This document shows positions 34,102-45,313 of a DNA stretch of 64,000 bases, one piece after another. This DNA comes from Corynebacterium oculi. Its GTDB lineage: Bacteria > Actinomycetota > Actinomycetes > Mycobacteriales > Mycobacteriaceae. The DNA lies in contig NZ_LKST01000003.1 of the NCBI RefSeq assembly GCF_001412105.1, positions 410,107 to 474,106 on the forward strand, in the 5' to 3' direction. A program made the translations under genes and the position numbers. How positions within the stretch are numbered: the first letter of the stretch is position 1; every line of letters starts with the position of its first letter. The notes below the pieces were generated by a model. That model was not told where the DNA came from and ran no database searches. It was given only the letters and a program-made list of their open reading frames with translations.

Positions 34102-36251
34102 ACCGTGGGATCCTCCCCCACGAGGGTGAGCGTCTGGGTGGCCCTGGTGATGGCCACGTAGAGGTTCTGCCAGCCCTGGGGGGAGGAATCCACGATGGCC
34201 TGGGGATTGACCACTACCACGTGGTCATACTCCAGGCCTTTGATCTCTCCTACGTTTTCCGGGGTGATCACCGCCCAGGAGCGGCCGTCGGCGGGTGGCC
34301 GGGGAACCTCGGAAACGCGGCGCACCGCCACGCCGGATTCGCGGATCGCCGTGGCCGGGGTGGCCTCGGGGTCGATGCGCCGCAATACCCCGGCGGCCAC
34401 CTCCGCGATCTCCACGGGGGTGCGGTAATTCACGCTGAGGCTGCGGTGCCGGAAGCGGCCGCCCACGAAGGGCTGGAGGGCTTCCGCCCAGGAATCCACG
34501 CCGGCGGGGGAGCCGGTCTGCGCGGTATCGCCCACCAGCGTCATCCACCGCGAGGGGCAGCGGCGAAACACCATGCGCCACTCCATAGGGGTGAGCTCCT
34601 GGGCCTCGTCCACGATCACGTGCCCGAAGGCCCATCCGCGATCGGCGGCCGCGCGCTGGGCGGTGGTGCGGGTGTCCCGTTCTTCCTGGCGGGAGGCCAG
34701 GGTCTCGGCGTCGATCACGTCGTAGGCGCCCAGGTATTCGGCCTCAAAGATCTCGTCGTTGTCCGTCACGGCGGAGCCCTGGAGGATGTCGAGGGCCTCC
34801 TGGGCCTCCTCGATGCGCTGTTGCTGCTCCTCATCGGTGGTTTCCACCGGGGCCCGCCCCAGGCGGTGGGCGAGTTCGTCGAGCAGGGCGGCGTCGGAGG
34901 GGGCCCAGCCGGGTTCGGGGCGCAGGAGCGCGGCGCGGGTTTCCTCGTCGTACTCGCGCGCCGCGCGCGCGATGGCCTCGGCGGAGTCGAGAAGCCCGGC
35001 CAGCACCCCCTCCGGGGTGAGCACGGGCCACCACTGATCGATGAGGCGGGCCACGCCGGGCTCGTCCGCGAGGTCGTCGTGCAGCTGATCCACGTCCGCG
35101 CGGGAGAGTAGGTTGTGCCCGCCCAGGGGATCGCTTCCGATGCGCTGGGCCATCTGCTGGGCGAGTTGTTCGATGAGGTGCTCGCGGAAGATCGCTCGGG
35201 CCTCGTTGTGGGGGCGTCGAGAGCGGCGGGCCCGCGTGCGGGCCTTCTTCACCATCGCCGGGGTGGCTTCCAAGGCCAGCGAGTCGATCCGTACCTCCAC
35301 CGGGGCGTTGGGGAGGCGCTGGTGATCCTTGATGGCCTCGGCGAGGATCACGGTCATTTCCGCCGAGCCCTTGATCTCCTGGGCAAGGGCGTCCTCGGCG
35401 CGGGTGGGGATCACGCCGGGATAGAGCTCGCCCACGGTGGAGAGCACCACGCCGGTCTCGCCCAACTCGGGCAGCACGTGGGAAATATAGTCCAGGAAGG
35501 CGCGGTTGGGGCCCACGATGAGCACGCCGGTGTGTGCCAGGTAGTCGCCCCAGGTGTAAAGGAGATAGGCCACCCGGTGCAGCGCCACGGCGGTTTTTCC
35601 GGTGCCGGGTCCGCCCTCTACCACGAGCACCCCGCGGGTGTCGTCGCGGATGATCTGGTCTTGTTCCCGCTGAATGGTCTCCACGATGTTGCGCATCTTC
35701 CCGGTGCGCTCTCGCTGCATGGCGTGAAGCAGGGCGGATTCCCCGGCCACGCCGCCTCGTGTATCGCGGGCCCTCTCGCCGGAGAGCCGCTCATCATCGA
35801 CGCCGGTGACCTCGCGGCCCGTGGTGCGGATATGCCGACGCAGGTGGACGCCCTCGGGGTGGGCGGTGGTGGCGAGGTAGAAGGGGCGGGCCATGGGGGC
35901 GCGCCAGTCCAGAAGCAGGGTGCGGTAGTGATCCGCGCGGTCATCGAGCCCCATGCGGCCGATGTAGCGGCGATCCAGGCCGGGACGAACGGGGTTATCC
36001 CCCTCGCCTTCGATGTCGATGCGGCCAAAGACCAGCCCCATCTGAGCCAGGTTGAGGCGGTCTAGCTTGGCGTTCAGGGAATGATACTCGGTCTCGCGCT
36101 GAACCAAGGCCTCCGCCTTGGGGTGGGCGGGGTCGATGTTGAGCGCGATGTCCCGCAGGCGTTGGTGGGCCTGCTCCACCTCGGCGTCGAGGCGCGCGAA
36201 CAGCATGTCCACGTACTGCTGCTCGCGGCGGATCTCCTCGCTTTCGTGCAC
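34098..36251 (-). CDS. HelD-type superfamily 1 helicase (RNA polymerase recycling factor)
   Basis: The 717-residue protein resembles UvrD/Rep-type SF1 helicases of the HelD group. It has an N-terminal coiled-coil arm (ESEEIRREQQYVDMLFARLD), Walker A in EGGPGTGKTAVALHRVAYLL, Walker B in HVIVDEAQELTPMEWRM, and a motif IV-VI region (LSVNYRTPVEIAEVAAGVL, KGLEYDHVVVVNP, LYVAITRATQ). HelD proteins remove stalled RNA polymerase from DNA, and in some actinobacteria they protect it from rifamycins. Which role applies here is not known. GTG 36251 has AAGGAGG upstream. Confidence 0.85.
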   Translation of the reverse strand: MHESEEIRREQQYVDMLFARLDAEVEQAHQRLRDIALNIDPAHPKAEALVQRETEYHSLNAKLDRLNLAQMGLVFGRIDIEGEGDNPVRPGLDRRYIGRMGLDDRADHYRTLLLDWRAPMARPFYLATTAHPEGVHLRRHIRTTGREVTGVDDERLSGERARDTRGGVAGESALLHAMQRERTGKMRNIVETIQREQDQIIRDDTRGVLVVEGGPGTGKTAVALHRVAYLLYTWGDYLAHTGVLIVGPNRAFLDYISHVLPELGETGVVLSTVGELYPGVIPTRAEDALAQEIKGSAEMTVILAEAIKDHQRLPNAPVEVRIDSLALEATPAMVKKARTRARRSRRPHNEARAIFREHLIEQLAQQMAQRIGSDPLGGHNLLSRADVDQLHDDLADEPGVARLIDQWWPVLTPEGVLAGLLDSAEAIARAAREYDEETRAALLRPEPGWAPSDAALLDELAHRLGRAPVETTDEEQQQRIEEAQEALDILQGSAVTDNDEIFEAEYLGAYDVIDAETLASRQEERDTRTTAQRAAADRGWAFGHVIVDEAQELTPMEWRMVFRRCPSRWMTLVGDTAQTGSPAGVDSWAEALQPFVGGRFRHRSLSVNYRTPVEIAEVAAGVLRRIDPEATPATAIRESGVAVRRVSEVPRPPADGRSWAVITPENVGEIKGLEYDHVVVVNPQAIVDSSPQGWQNLYVAITRATQTLTLVGEDPTV

Positions 36252-36312
36252 GCGCGTCCTCCTTGCTCGGTGATGGAACCGTCAAGGGTACACCGAGCGC
36301 GAGGCGGGCGGG

Positions 36313-37005
36313 CTAAAACTCGAAGTTCTTGAGTTTCTTCTGAGCCTTCTTCAGCGCCTTGGCGGCGCGCTTTTGCAGCTTGGTGGCCTGCTTGCTGTTG
36401 GCGGCGGCCTCGGCCTTATCCTGAGCCTTGGCGGCGGCCTTGACCGCCTTCTTCTTGGCGGTGGTGGCGTTCTCGCGCGCCGTAGCCAGCCAATCGTCCT
36501 TGTTCTCTTCCACGTACTCCCGGAGCGCGGAGCCGCCCTCGTTGGCGGAGGTGGTGGCGGACTTTACGGCCTCGGAGGCGCGGTAGGTCAGGCCGGGCTT
36601 GCCGCCGTTATCCAGGCTGGTGATGGTCAGCCCGCCGAGCAGGGCTACGTCGGTGAGGAAGCCCTTGCGGCGCGCGGTCTTTTCCTGGGGATCCTGGGTT
36701 TCCCAGAAGGCGTGGCGGCCCACGATGGTGGGCACGGCGAGCAGGGCCAGCGTGGTGGCCGAGAGACGGGGGAACTTACCCAGGGCAAGGAGGGAACCGG
36801 CGCCCACCTTGGTTCCGCCCACGGCGCGGGCCACGAGCTCGGGATCCTGGGGAACCTGGCGCGCGTACTTGCGCGGAAGCAGGGAACGGGTGCGGTTGAG
36901 CACGGACTCGGTGGCTTCCACGTGCTTAGCGGTGTTCATGAGGGTATCGGCACCATCAGCGATGTACACCGAGGCCAGGGCGGGGCGAGCGAGTTTACGG
37001 ATCAT
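36313..37005 (-). CDS. DoxX-like membrane protein with Lys/Ala-rich C-terminal tail
   Basis: The 230-residue protein starts with a DoxX-type region (RKLARPALASVYIADGADTL, VGGTKVGAGSLLALGKFPRL, several membrane helices to about residue 145). It then carries an extended Lys/Ala-rich tail (ATTAKKKAVKAAAKAQDKAE) ending KKLKNFEF, which looks like histone- or HU-type tails. ATG 37005 is chosen because AAGGAG stands 8 bases before it. DoxX proteins are linked to redox and thiol balance, but this protein's role is unknown. The basic tail could touch nucleic acid or the membrane surface. Confidence 0.75.
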   Translation of the reverse strand: MIRKLARPALASVYIADGADTLMNTAKHVEATESVLNRTRSLLPRKYARQVPQDPELVARAVGGTKVGAGSLLALGKFPRLSATTLALLAVPTIVGRHAFWETQDPQEKTARRKGFLTDVALLGGLTITSLDNGGKPGLTYRASEAVKSATTSANEGGSALREYVEENKDDWLATARENATTAKKKAVKAAAKAQDKAEAAANSKQATKLQKRAAKALKKAQKKLKNFEF

Positions 37006-37066
37006 GGCACGCACTCCTTTATGTGTTTCATATGCGGTAGGTACAAACAGTCAGTCTAGCGCTCTC

Positions 37067-37666
37067 TTACCAGCGGCGTTCCCACCACACGGCAAGATGC
37101 GGGCGTTCCTCGCCCAGGGTGGTGGCCGCTCCGTGGCCGGGGTGGATCATCGCGGTATCCGGGTAGACGTCAAAGACCCTGGTGGTGACGTCCTTGTACA
37201 GCCGGGCGAAGTCGCTTTCCGACGTCGTCTTGCCCAGCCCGCCGGGGAAGAGGCTATCGCCCACGAAGAGGTGGGGGATGCCGCCGAACTCGGCGGCCAC
37301 GGCCGCGCCGCCGGGAGTATGTCCGCGCAGGATAAGAACGGAAAGCTCGTGCCCGGCGTGGGAGATCGCATCGCCGTGATGCAATTCGACGTCCACCGGG
37401 CGGGGCAGGGCGGGGGCGTCGAGGAAGGGGGCATAGTGGGTGGCTTCCGTGGCATCGAGGACGTCCCCCAGCGCTCGGGTGTGATCCCTGTGCCGGTGGG
37501 TGGTGAGCACCTTGGTGATGCGCACCCCGGCCTCCTCGGCCATGCGGAGCAGAGCCGGGGCGTCGTCGGCGGCGTCGATAAGCAGCCCCTCTTCTCCGGC
37601 GGCCAGGAGATAGCAGTTGTTGTCCATGCTGGACACGGAGATGTGGTGCAGGCGCAGTTCGCTCAT
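37067..37666 (-). CDS. Metallo-beta-lactamase-fold hydrolase (glyoxalase II-like)
   Basis: The protein has 199 residues. It has the metal-binding signature [13 protein letters not shown] (a variant of HxHxDH), a later His in [11 protein letters not shown], the Asp in [10 protein letters not shown] and the last His in [11 protein letters not shown]. This is a glyoxalase II-like hydrolase of thioesters or related substrates; the true substrate is unknown. ATG 37666 is used although TTG 37675 is in frame. The transcript is probably leaderless. It is divergent from uvrA with under 100 bases between. Confidence 0.85.
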   Translation of the reverse strand: MSELRLHHISVSSMDNNCYLLAAGEEGLLIDAADDAPALLRMAEEAGVRITKVLTTHRHRDHTRALGDVLDATEATHYAPFLDAPALPRPVDVELHHGDAISHAGHELSVLILRGHTPGGAAVAAEFGGIPHLFVGDSLFPGGLGKTTSESDFARLYKDVTTRVFDVYPDTAMIHPGHGAATTLGEERPHLAVWWERRW

Positions 37667-37758
37667 GGTGCTCAAGGGTAATGGTGCTGGCGCTGATGTG
37701 CGTATCGTTGGTATGTTCGAGTGTTGTTACTGCAATGGTGGAAGGGATGGAACACGCT

Positions 37759-40605
37759 GTGGCTGATCGCCTGGTGGTACGGGGTGCGCGCGAACACAAT
37801 CTCAAGGGCGTGGACGTGGATCTGCCCAGGGACGCGATGGTGGTGTTCACCGGGCTTTCCGGCTCGGGGAAGTCCTCCCTGGCCTTTGACACGATCTTTG
37901 CGGAAGGACAGCGCAGGTACATCGAGTCCCTGTCTAGTTACGCCCGCATGTTCCTGGGGCAGATGGATAAGCCGGACGTGGACTTCATCGAGGGGCTTTC
38001 CCCGGCGGTATCCATCGACCAAAAGTCCACCAACCGCAACCCGCGCTCCACGGTGGGTACCATCACGGAAATCTATGATTACCTGCGCCTGCTTTTCTCC
38101 CGGGCGGGGACGGCTCACTGCCCCACTTGCGACGGCCCCATTCAGCGCCAGACCCCGCAGCAGATCGTGGATCAGATCCTGGCGTTGGAGGAGGGGCTGA
38201 AGTTCCAGGTTCTGGCCCCGGTGGTGCGGCGGCGCAAGGGGGAGTTCGTGGACCTCTTCGAGGACATCGCCGCCCAGGGTTATTCCCGGGTGCGGGTGGA
38301 CGGCCAGGTGTATCCGCTGAGCGATCCGCCCAAGCTGAAAAAGCAGATCAAGCACGACATCGACGTGGTGGTGGATCGGTTGCAGGTCAAGGCCTCGCAG
38401 AAGCAGCGCCTCACGGAATCCGTGGAAACCGCCCTGGGGCTGGCCGAGGGCGTGGTGGCGATGGAGTTTGTGGGCCTGCCGGAGGATGATCCGCAGCGGG
38501 TGCGCAGGTTCTCGGAAAAACTCGCCTGCCCCAACGGCCACGCCCTGCACGTGGAGGAACTAGAACCCCGCGCCTTTTCCTTCAACAGCCCCTTTGGCGC
38601 CTGCCCCGAGTGCGACGGCCTGGGCACCACCATCGAGATCGACGAGGATCTGTTGATCCCCGATCCCGAGGCCCCCGTAGATCAGGCGGTGCAGCCCTGG
38701 CACACCAGCCCCAACCACAAGTACTTTGAAAAACTCGTGGCGGGACTGGCCGGGGCTATGGGCTTTCACCCCAAGGATCCCTATTCCGCCCTCACCAAGG
38801 AGCAGCGCACGGCGCTCGTCCACGGCACCGAGACCGAGGTGACGGTGCGGTACAAGAACCGCTACGGCCGCGTGCGGCAGTGGACGGCCCCCTTCGAGGG
38901 GGTAATGGGTTACCTCAAGCGCAAGATGGATCAGGCGGAGACGGATCACCAGAAGGAGCGCCTCCTGGCCTACACGAGGGAGATCGCCTGCCCGGCGTGC
39001 AAGGGTACCCGCCTGCGCCCGGAGATTCTGGCGGTGCGGCTGGCCGCGCAGTCCGGGGAACTCTCCATCGCGGGGCTGACCGAGCTGAGCATCGAGGAGG
39101 CCTTTCAGTTCCTGGATACTCTGGTGCTGGGCAAGCGCGAGGAGATGATCGCCGGTGCCGTGCTCAAGGAGATCCAGGCTCGGCTGCGCTTCCTGCTGGA
39201 CGTGGGCCTGAATTACCTCACGCTCAACCGCTCCGCGGGTACGCTCTCCGGCGGCGAGGCGCAGCGCATTCGCCTGGCCACCCAGATCGGCTCCGGGCTG
39301 GCCGGGGTGCTCTACGTGCTCGACGAGCCCTCCATCGGCCTGCACCAGCGCGATAACCAGCGGCTGATCGGCACCCTGGAGAGGCTGCGCGACCTGGGCA
39401 ACACCCTGATCGTGGTGGAACATGACGAGGATACGATCCGCGCGGCGGATTGGCTGGTGGACGTGGGCCCACGCGCCGGAGAATACGGCGGCGAGGTGGT
39501 TTACCAGGGCACGCCCGAGGGAGTTCTGGACTCGAAGGAATCCCTCACCGGGGCGTACCTCTCCGGCCGCCGCGTGATCGGGGTGCCCGAACAGCGCCGC
39601 GCCATTGACCGCTCCCGGATGCTCAAGGTGGTGGGCGCACGGGAGAACAACCTCAAGGGGATCACCGTGGAGATCCCCCTGGGGGTACTGGCCTGCGTGA
39701 CGGGGGTATCGGGCTCGGGCAAGTCCACCCTGGTCAATCAGATTCTGGCCAAGGTGCTGGCCAACGAGCTCAACCGCGCCCGCCAGGTGCCGGGCCGGGC
39801 GCGGCGGGTGGAGGGCCTAGAGCACTTGGACAAGCTGGTGCAGGTGGATCAGTCACCCATCGGGCGCACCCCGCGCTCCAACCCGGCCACCTATACCGGG
39901 GTGTTTGATAAGATCCGCACGCTCTTTGCGGAGACCCCCGAGGCCAAGGTGCGCGGCTATAAGGCGGGGCGCTTCTCCTTTAATATCAAGGGCGGACGCT
40001 GCGAGGCGTGCCAGGGTGACGGCACGATCAAGATCGAGATGAACTTCCTGCCCGATGTGTACGTGCCCTGCGAGACCTGTGGCGGCGCGCGGTATAACCG
40101 CGAGACCCTGGAGGTCACCTACAAGGGCAAGAATATCGCGGAGGTTCTGGACATGCCGATCTCCGAGGCCGCGGTGTTCTTTGAATCCATCAGTTCCATT
40201 CACCGCTACCTCAACACCCTGGTGGAGGTGGGGCTGGGTTACGTCCGTCTGGGGCAGTCCGCCACCACGCTCTCCGGCGGCGAGGCTCAGCGCGTGAAGT
40301 TGGCCAGCGAGCTGCAAAAACGCTCCAACGGGCGCACCGTGTACATCCTGGACGAGCCCACCACGGGCCTGCACTTCGAGGACATCCGCAAACTTCTGCT
40401 GGTGATCCAGGGCCTGGTGGACAAGGGCAACTCCGTGATCGTGATTGAGCACAACCTGGACGTGATTAAGTCCGCGGACTGGATCGTGGACATGGGGCCA
40501 GAAGGCGGCGATGGTGGTGGCCGCGTGGTGGCGCAGGGCACCCCGGAGCAGGTGGCCCAGGTGGAAGGCACGCACACTGGGCATTTCCTCAAGGCGCTGC
40601 TCTGA
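37759..40605 (+). CDS. uvrA: Excinuclease ABC subunit A
   Basis: UvrA detects bulky DNA lesions and loads UvrB. The 948 residues contain two ABC ATPase halves. Walker A motifs are [13 protein letters not shown] and [13 protein letters not shown], signatures are [12 protein letters not shown] and [12 protein letters not shown], and zinc fingers include CPTCDGP, CPACKGT and [17 protein letters not shown] 37759 ([17 protein letters not shown]) is chosen because it matches the usual N-terminus and has GGAAGGGATGG upstream; earlier in-frame ATGs exist. It is intact. Confidence 0.95.
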   Translation: MADRLVVRGAREHNLKGVDVDLPRDAMVVFTGLSGSGKSSLAFDTIFAEGQRRYIESLSSYARMFLGQMDKPDVDFIEGLSPAVSIDQKSTNRNPRSTVGTITEIYDYLRLLFSRAGTAHCPTCDGPIQRQTPQQIVDQILALEEGLKFQVLAPVVRRRKGEFVDLFEDIAAQGYSRVRVDGQVYPLSDPPKLKKQIKHDIDVVVDRLQVKASQKQRLTESVETALGLAEGVVAMEFVGLPEDDPQRVRRFSEKLACPNGHALHVEELEPRAFSFNSPFGACPECDGLGTTIEIDEDLLIPDPEAPVDQAVQPWHTSPNHKYFEKLVAGLAGAMGFHPKDPYSALTKEQRTALVHGTETEVTVRYKNRYGRVRQWTAPFEGVMGYLKRKMDQAETDHQKERLLAYTREIACPACKGTRLRPEILAVRLAAQSGELSIAGLTELSIEEAFQFLDTLVLGKREEMIAGAVLKEIQARLRFLLDVGLNYLTLNRSAGTLSGGEAQRIRLATQIGSGLAGVLYVLDEPSIGLHQRDNQRLIGTLERLRDLGNTLIVVEHDEDTIRAADWLVDVGPRAGEYGGEVVYQGTPEGVLDSKESLTGAYLSGRRVIGVPEQRRAIDRSRMLKVVGARENNLKGITVEIPLGVLACVTGVSGSGKSTLVNQILAKVLANELNRARQVPGRARRVEGLEHLDKLVQVDQSPIGRTPRSNPATYTGVFDKIRTLFAETPEAKVRGYKAGRFSFNIKGGRCEACQGDGTIKIEMNFLPDVYVPCETCGGARYNRETLEVTYKGKNIAEVLDMPISEAAVFFESISSIHRYLNTLVEVGLGYVRLGQSATTLSGGEAQRVKLASELQKRSNGRTVYILDEPTTGLHFEDIRKLLLVIQGLVDKGNSVIVIEHNLDVIKSADWIVDMGPEGGDGGGRVVAQGTPEQVAQVEGTHTGHFLKALL

Positions 40606-40654
40606 GGATAGTATGGGGCGTCCTAAAAACCAGCCCCCCGGGAGGCCCGAGATC

Positions 40655-41500
40655 GTGAGTCGATGCCGCATCATCGGTGCGTCCATCATGGTGAGTGCCC
40701 TGTGTGCCTCGTGCACCACCGCGGCGCAACCGGAGCACATGGCCCACGTGGAGCAGGCCGCGCCCACCAGCGCGGCCCCGCGTTCCGCCCCCTCGGCCCT
40801 GGGCAAGGAACTGCGCCGCATCGTCGATGGTGCGGTGGCTCATCACGGCGGACGCGCGGGGCTGGCGGTGGTCTCGGAGGGTCGGGTGTATTCCGCCGGA
40901 GACCCCGGGCAGGGGGCGGCGTGGTCAACGATCAAGGTGCCCATCGCCATCGCCGCCTACCGGGCGGGCACCGCGGATGACGATGTAGCCAGAGCGGCCA
41001 TCACCTATTCCGATAACGATGCCTCCGTGGATCTGTGGAACTCCCTGGGCGATAACCAAGAGGCCGGTGCCGCAGTGCAAGAGGTGTTATCGCTTACGGG
41101 TGACCCCACCGATGTGGCCCGCCAGTGGGGACACAGTGGCGCGCGGGTGTCCTTTGGCGAGGTCTCGTGGCCGCTGAGCGGGCAGGCGCTCTTTGCCTCC
41201 AAGGTGCAGTGCGTGGAAGGCGCCGAGCCCGTGGTGGAACTGATGGGGGAGATCTCCGAGGAACACAAGTATGGCCTGGGGTTGCTGCACGGATCGGTGT
41301 TCAAGGGGGGCTGGGGCCCCGACGATGACGGCGTGTTCACCATGCGGCAGCTGGGCGTGGCCGAGGGTGTGGGGATAGCGATGTACGTGCACCCGGAGGA
41401 TGAGACGGAATCCGAGGGGCGCGCGATCCTGGATGACATGGCGCGGGGGCTGCGGGAATTGCTGAGCAAGGGCGACATCAAAGCCTCGCATCGCTGCTGA
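40655..41500 (+). CDS. Exported serine hydrolase, beta-lactamase/PBP-like
   Basis: The 281-residue protein has an N-terminal signal region (SRCRIIGASIMVSALCASC) that may be a lipoprotein signal, although the box before Cys is not ideal. The active-site SxxK motif is in AAWSTIKVPIAIAA. Later come SDNDASVDLWN (like the SDN motif of class A enzymes) and FKGGWGP in the position of the KTG box. Beta-lactamase activity is not proven; it may act on cell-wall peptides or be a non-catalytic relative. GTG 40655 has GGGAGG upstream. ATG 40613 is an alternative start. Confidence 0.7.
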   Translation: MSRCRIIGASIMVSALCASCTTAAQPEHMAHVEQAAPTSAAPRSAPSALGKELRRIVDGAVAHHGGRAGLAVVSEGRVYSAGDPGQGAAWSTIKVPIAIAAYRAGTADDDVARAAITYSDNDASVDLWNSLGDNQEAGAAVQEVLSLTGDPTDVARQWGHSGARVSFGEVSWPLSGQALFASKVQCVEGAEPVVELMGEISEEHKYGLGLLHGSVFKGGWGPDDDGVFTMRQLGVAEGVGIAMYVHPEDETESEGRAILDDMARGLRELLSKGDIKASHRC

Positions 41501-41564
41501 TGCGTGTTGATTTGCGTGAAGTGGGACCCCCTGATAGAGTGCTAGGCACTACCGCCCAGAGTGC

Positions 41565-41693
41565 TATGCTCGGGCCGCAAGAGGAGATCATCCCACCTTA
41601 CGCCGCCGTCATAGGTAGGCCACAGGTTTAAGCCACGCGGTATAGCGTGGCCGTAATGTTCTCCTGCATGTGCTTTGTACATGCAGGTTTTTC
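41565..41693 (+). promoter_or_regulatory. Leader of the infC-rpmI-rplT operon with attenuator-like hairpin
   Basis: A TATGCT -10-like box at 41565-41570 is followed by two hairpins: GCCACGC..GCGTGGC (41632-41651) and CCTGCATGT..ACATGCAGG with TTTTT after it (41663-41693). The second has the form of an intrinsic terminator placed before infC rather than after a gene, which suggests transcription attenuation of the translation operon, for instance through L20 or IF3. The remainder of 41501-41763 holds nothing else recognised. Confidence 0.6.
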
Positions 41694-41763
41694 ATTGGGT
41701 ATGTATATCTGAATGTGGTGCGGTACGAAGAACACTATTTACCCTGCTACTTGAGGAGTACAC

Positions 41764-42285
41764 ATCAGCGCTGAAGCTCGCATTAATGAGCGAATCCGAG
41801 TTCCCGAGGTTCGCCTCGTTGGCCCCGGTGGGGAACAGGTAGGCATTGTCCGTACTGATGACGCCCGCAAGTTGGCCTATGAGGCGGATCTGGATCTCGT
41901 CGAGGTCGCCCCCAAGGCCAAGCCCCCGGTCTGTAAGATCATGGACTACGGCAAGTACCGGTATGAACAGGACCAGAAGGCCCGCGAGGCACGCCGGAAC
42001 CAGCAGCAGACTGTAGTCAAAGAGCAGAAATTTCGTCCCAAGATCGACGATCACGATTATGAGACGAAGAAGGGTAACGTAGTCCGGTTCCTGGAGAAGG
42101 GCTCCAAGGTCAAGGTGACGATCATGTTCCGTGGCCGCGAACAGTCCCGACCGGAGCTAGGGTTCCGCTTGCTGGATCGGTTGGCCCAGGACGTCGCAGA
42201 GGTGGGCGTCGTGGATATGAAACCCAAGCAGGACGGCCGGAACATGACGATGGTTCTGGGGCCGGTTCGCAAGGGTAAGAAGTAA
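41764..42285 (+). CDS. infC: Translation initiation factor IF-3 (ATC start codon)
   Basis: IF-3 selects the initiator tRNA and start codon on the 30S subunit. The 173 residues have the N-domain ([34 protein letters not shown]) and C-domain ([28 protein letters not shown]). The conserved N-terminus is only included if translation starts at ATC 41764, which sits 5 bases after GAGGAG. No ATG, GTG or TTG is in frame upstream of 41872 in a suitable place. A rare start codon is a known feature of infC, used for feedback control by IF-3 itself. rpmI and rplT follow. Confidence 0.92.
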   Translation: MSAEARINERIRVPEVRLVGPGGEQVGIVRTDDARKLAYEADLDLVEVAPKAKPPVCKIMDYGKYRYEQDQKAREARRNQQQTVVKEQKFRPKIDDHDYETKKGNVVRFLEKGSKVKVTIMFRGREQSRPELGFRLLDRLAQDVAEVGVVDMKPKQDGRNMTMVLGPVRKGKK

Positions 42286-42321
42286 GACACACGTTAATCA
42301 GGGATTGTGAAGGATCGAGCC

Positions 42322-42516
42322 ATGAAGCAAAAGACCCACAAGGGCACCGCTAAGCGCATCAAGAAGACCGGCACCGGCAAGCTGCGCCGCGAGCAGGCTG
42401 GTCGCCGTCACCTGTTGGAGGGCAAGCCCTCCACCCGCACCCGTCGCCTCAAGGGCACGGTCGATGTGGCAAAGCCGGATACCAAGCGCGTCAAGCGTCT
42501 CCTCGGCCAGGCCTAA
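42322..42516 (+). CDS. rpmI: 50S ribosomal protein L35
   Basis: The 64-residue, very basic protein begins [20 protein letters not shown] and has the usual L35 pattern. ATG 42322 has GAAGGA upstream. It is the second gene of infC-rpmI-rplT. Confidence 0.95.
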   Translation: MKQKTHKGTAKRIKKTGTGKLRREQAGRRHLLEGKPSTRTRRLKGTVDVAKPDTKRVKRLLGQA

Positions 42517-42569
42517 ATCAGGCCGTCTGTCCCCACACCACCAACGAGATTTGAAAGAAGAGTATTACC

Positions 42570-42959
42570 GTGGCACGTGTTAAGCGGTCAGTGAACGCCA
42601 AGAAGAAGCGTCGCGAGATTCTCAAGTCCGCCAAGGGATACCGCGGCCAGCGCTCCCGCCTTTACCGCAAGGCCAAGGAGCAGTGGCTGCACTCCATGAC
42701 CTACTCTTACCGGGATCGTCGCGCCCGCAAGCGCGAGTTCCGTAAGCTGTGGATCCAGCGCATCAACGCCGCCGCTCGCATGAATGGCATCACCTATAAC
42801 CGCCTGATCCAGGGCCTCAAGCTGGCGGAGATCGAGGTGGATCGCAAGATCCTGGCCGATCTGGCCGTCAATGACTTTGCCACCTTCTCTGCAATCTGTG
42901 AGAAGGCCAAGGCCGCCCTGCCGGAGGACGTGAACGCCCCCAAGGCCAAGGCCGCCTAA
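42570..42959 (+). CDS. rplT: 50S ribosomal protein L20
   Basis: The 129-residue protein ([38 protein letters not shown]) binds 23S rRNA early in 50S assembly and often represses its own operon. The GTG start at 42570 follows GAAAGAAGAG. It ends in a terminator. Confidence 0.95.
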   Translation: MARVKRSVNAKKKRREILKSAKGYRGQRSRLYRKAKEQWLHSMTYSYRDRRARKREFRKLWIQRINAAARMNGITYNRLIQGLKLAEIEVDRKILADLAVNDFATFSAICEKAKAALPEDVNAPKAKAA

Positions 42960-42989
42960 AACGGCCCGGAACATCGCTGAATACTAAAG

Positions 42990-43018
42990 CCCGCCGGTAT
43001 GCACACCGGTGGGTTTTT
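42990..43018 (+). terminator. Intrinsic terminator after rplT
   Basis: CCCGCCGGT pairs with ACCGGTGGG across a short loop, followed by TTTTTG. Confidence 0.85.
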
Positions 43019-43035
43019 GTTTACCCTGGATAACC

Positions 43036-43356
43036 ATGACATTGCCGCAGTTTCATCAGCAGAACCCCGGCCCCGATTATGCGATGGATCCGCTTGTTCC
43101 GCCGCGCTCCTACATCGTTTCCGCTCTGCTGGCCTTCTTCCTGGGCCACTTTGGCGTGCATAATTTTTACCTGGGATACCGCTCGCGCGCCATCACCCAG
43201 CTGAGCCTGTACATCGTGGGCTGGCTGCTCTCCTTCGTGATCGTTGGTATCCCCATCGTGATCGCGGTACACATCTGGGCCTTCGTGGACTTCGTGCTGA
43301 TCCTGCTGCGCGCGGGCACATATACCACCGATCCCTATGGGCGGGAACTGACCTAA
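43036..43356 (+). CDS. TM2-domain membrane protein
   Basis: The 106-residue protein has the TM2 signature: YIVSALLAFFLGHFGVHNFYLGYRSRAI, two hydrophobic helices, and a DRF-like turn replaced by WAFVDF. ATG 43036 is about 10 bases after TACCCT or GATAAC, so the transcript is probably leaderless. Function is unknown in bacteria generally. It stands alone between rplT and the methyltransferase. Confidence 0.85.
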   Translation: MTLPQFHQQNPGPDYAMDPLVPPRSYIVSALLAFFLGHFGVHNFYLGYRSRAITQLSLYIVGWLLSFVIVGIPIVIAVHIWAFVDFVLILLRAGTYTTDPYGRELT

Positions 43357-43375
43357 ACCCGGGTACGGTAGGGGC

Positions 43376-45296
<1,921 letters not shown>

Positions 45297-45313
45297 CGCC
45301 CCAAGGAGATACC

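Noticed and set aside
35115..36065. Plus-strand open frame opposite the HelD-type helicase gene
   Set aside because: The composition is that of a reversed GC-rich gene, and the helicase motifs on the minus strand are unambiguous.
37681..37758. Longer UvrA starting at 37681 or 37735
   Set aside because: The extra residues do not resemble UvrA, and GTG 37759 gives the usual N-terminus with a ribosome-binding sequence.
41872..42285. Shorter IF-3 starting at the first GTG/ATG-type codon near 41872
   Set aside because: It would remove the conserved N-terminal residues and has no ribosome-binding site, unlike ATC 41764.
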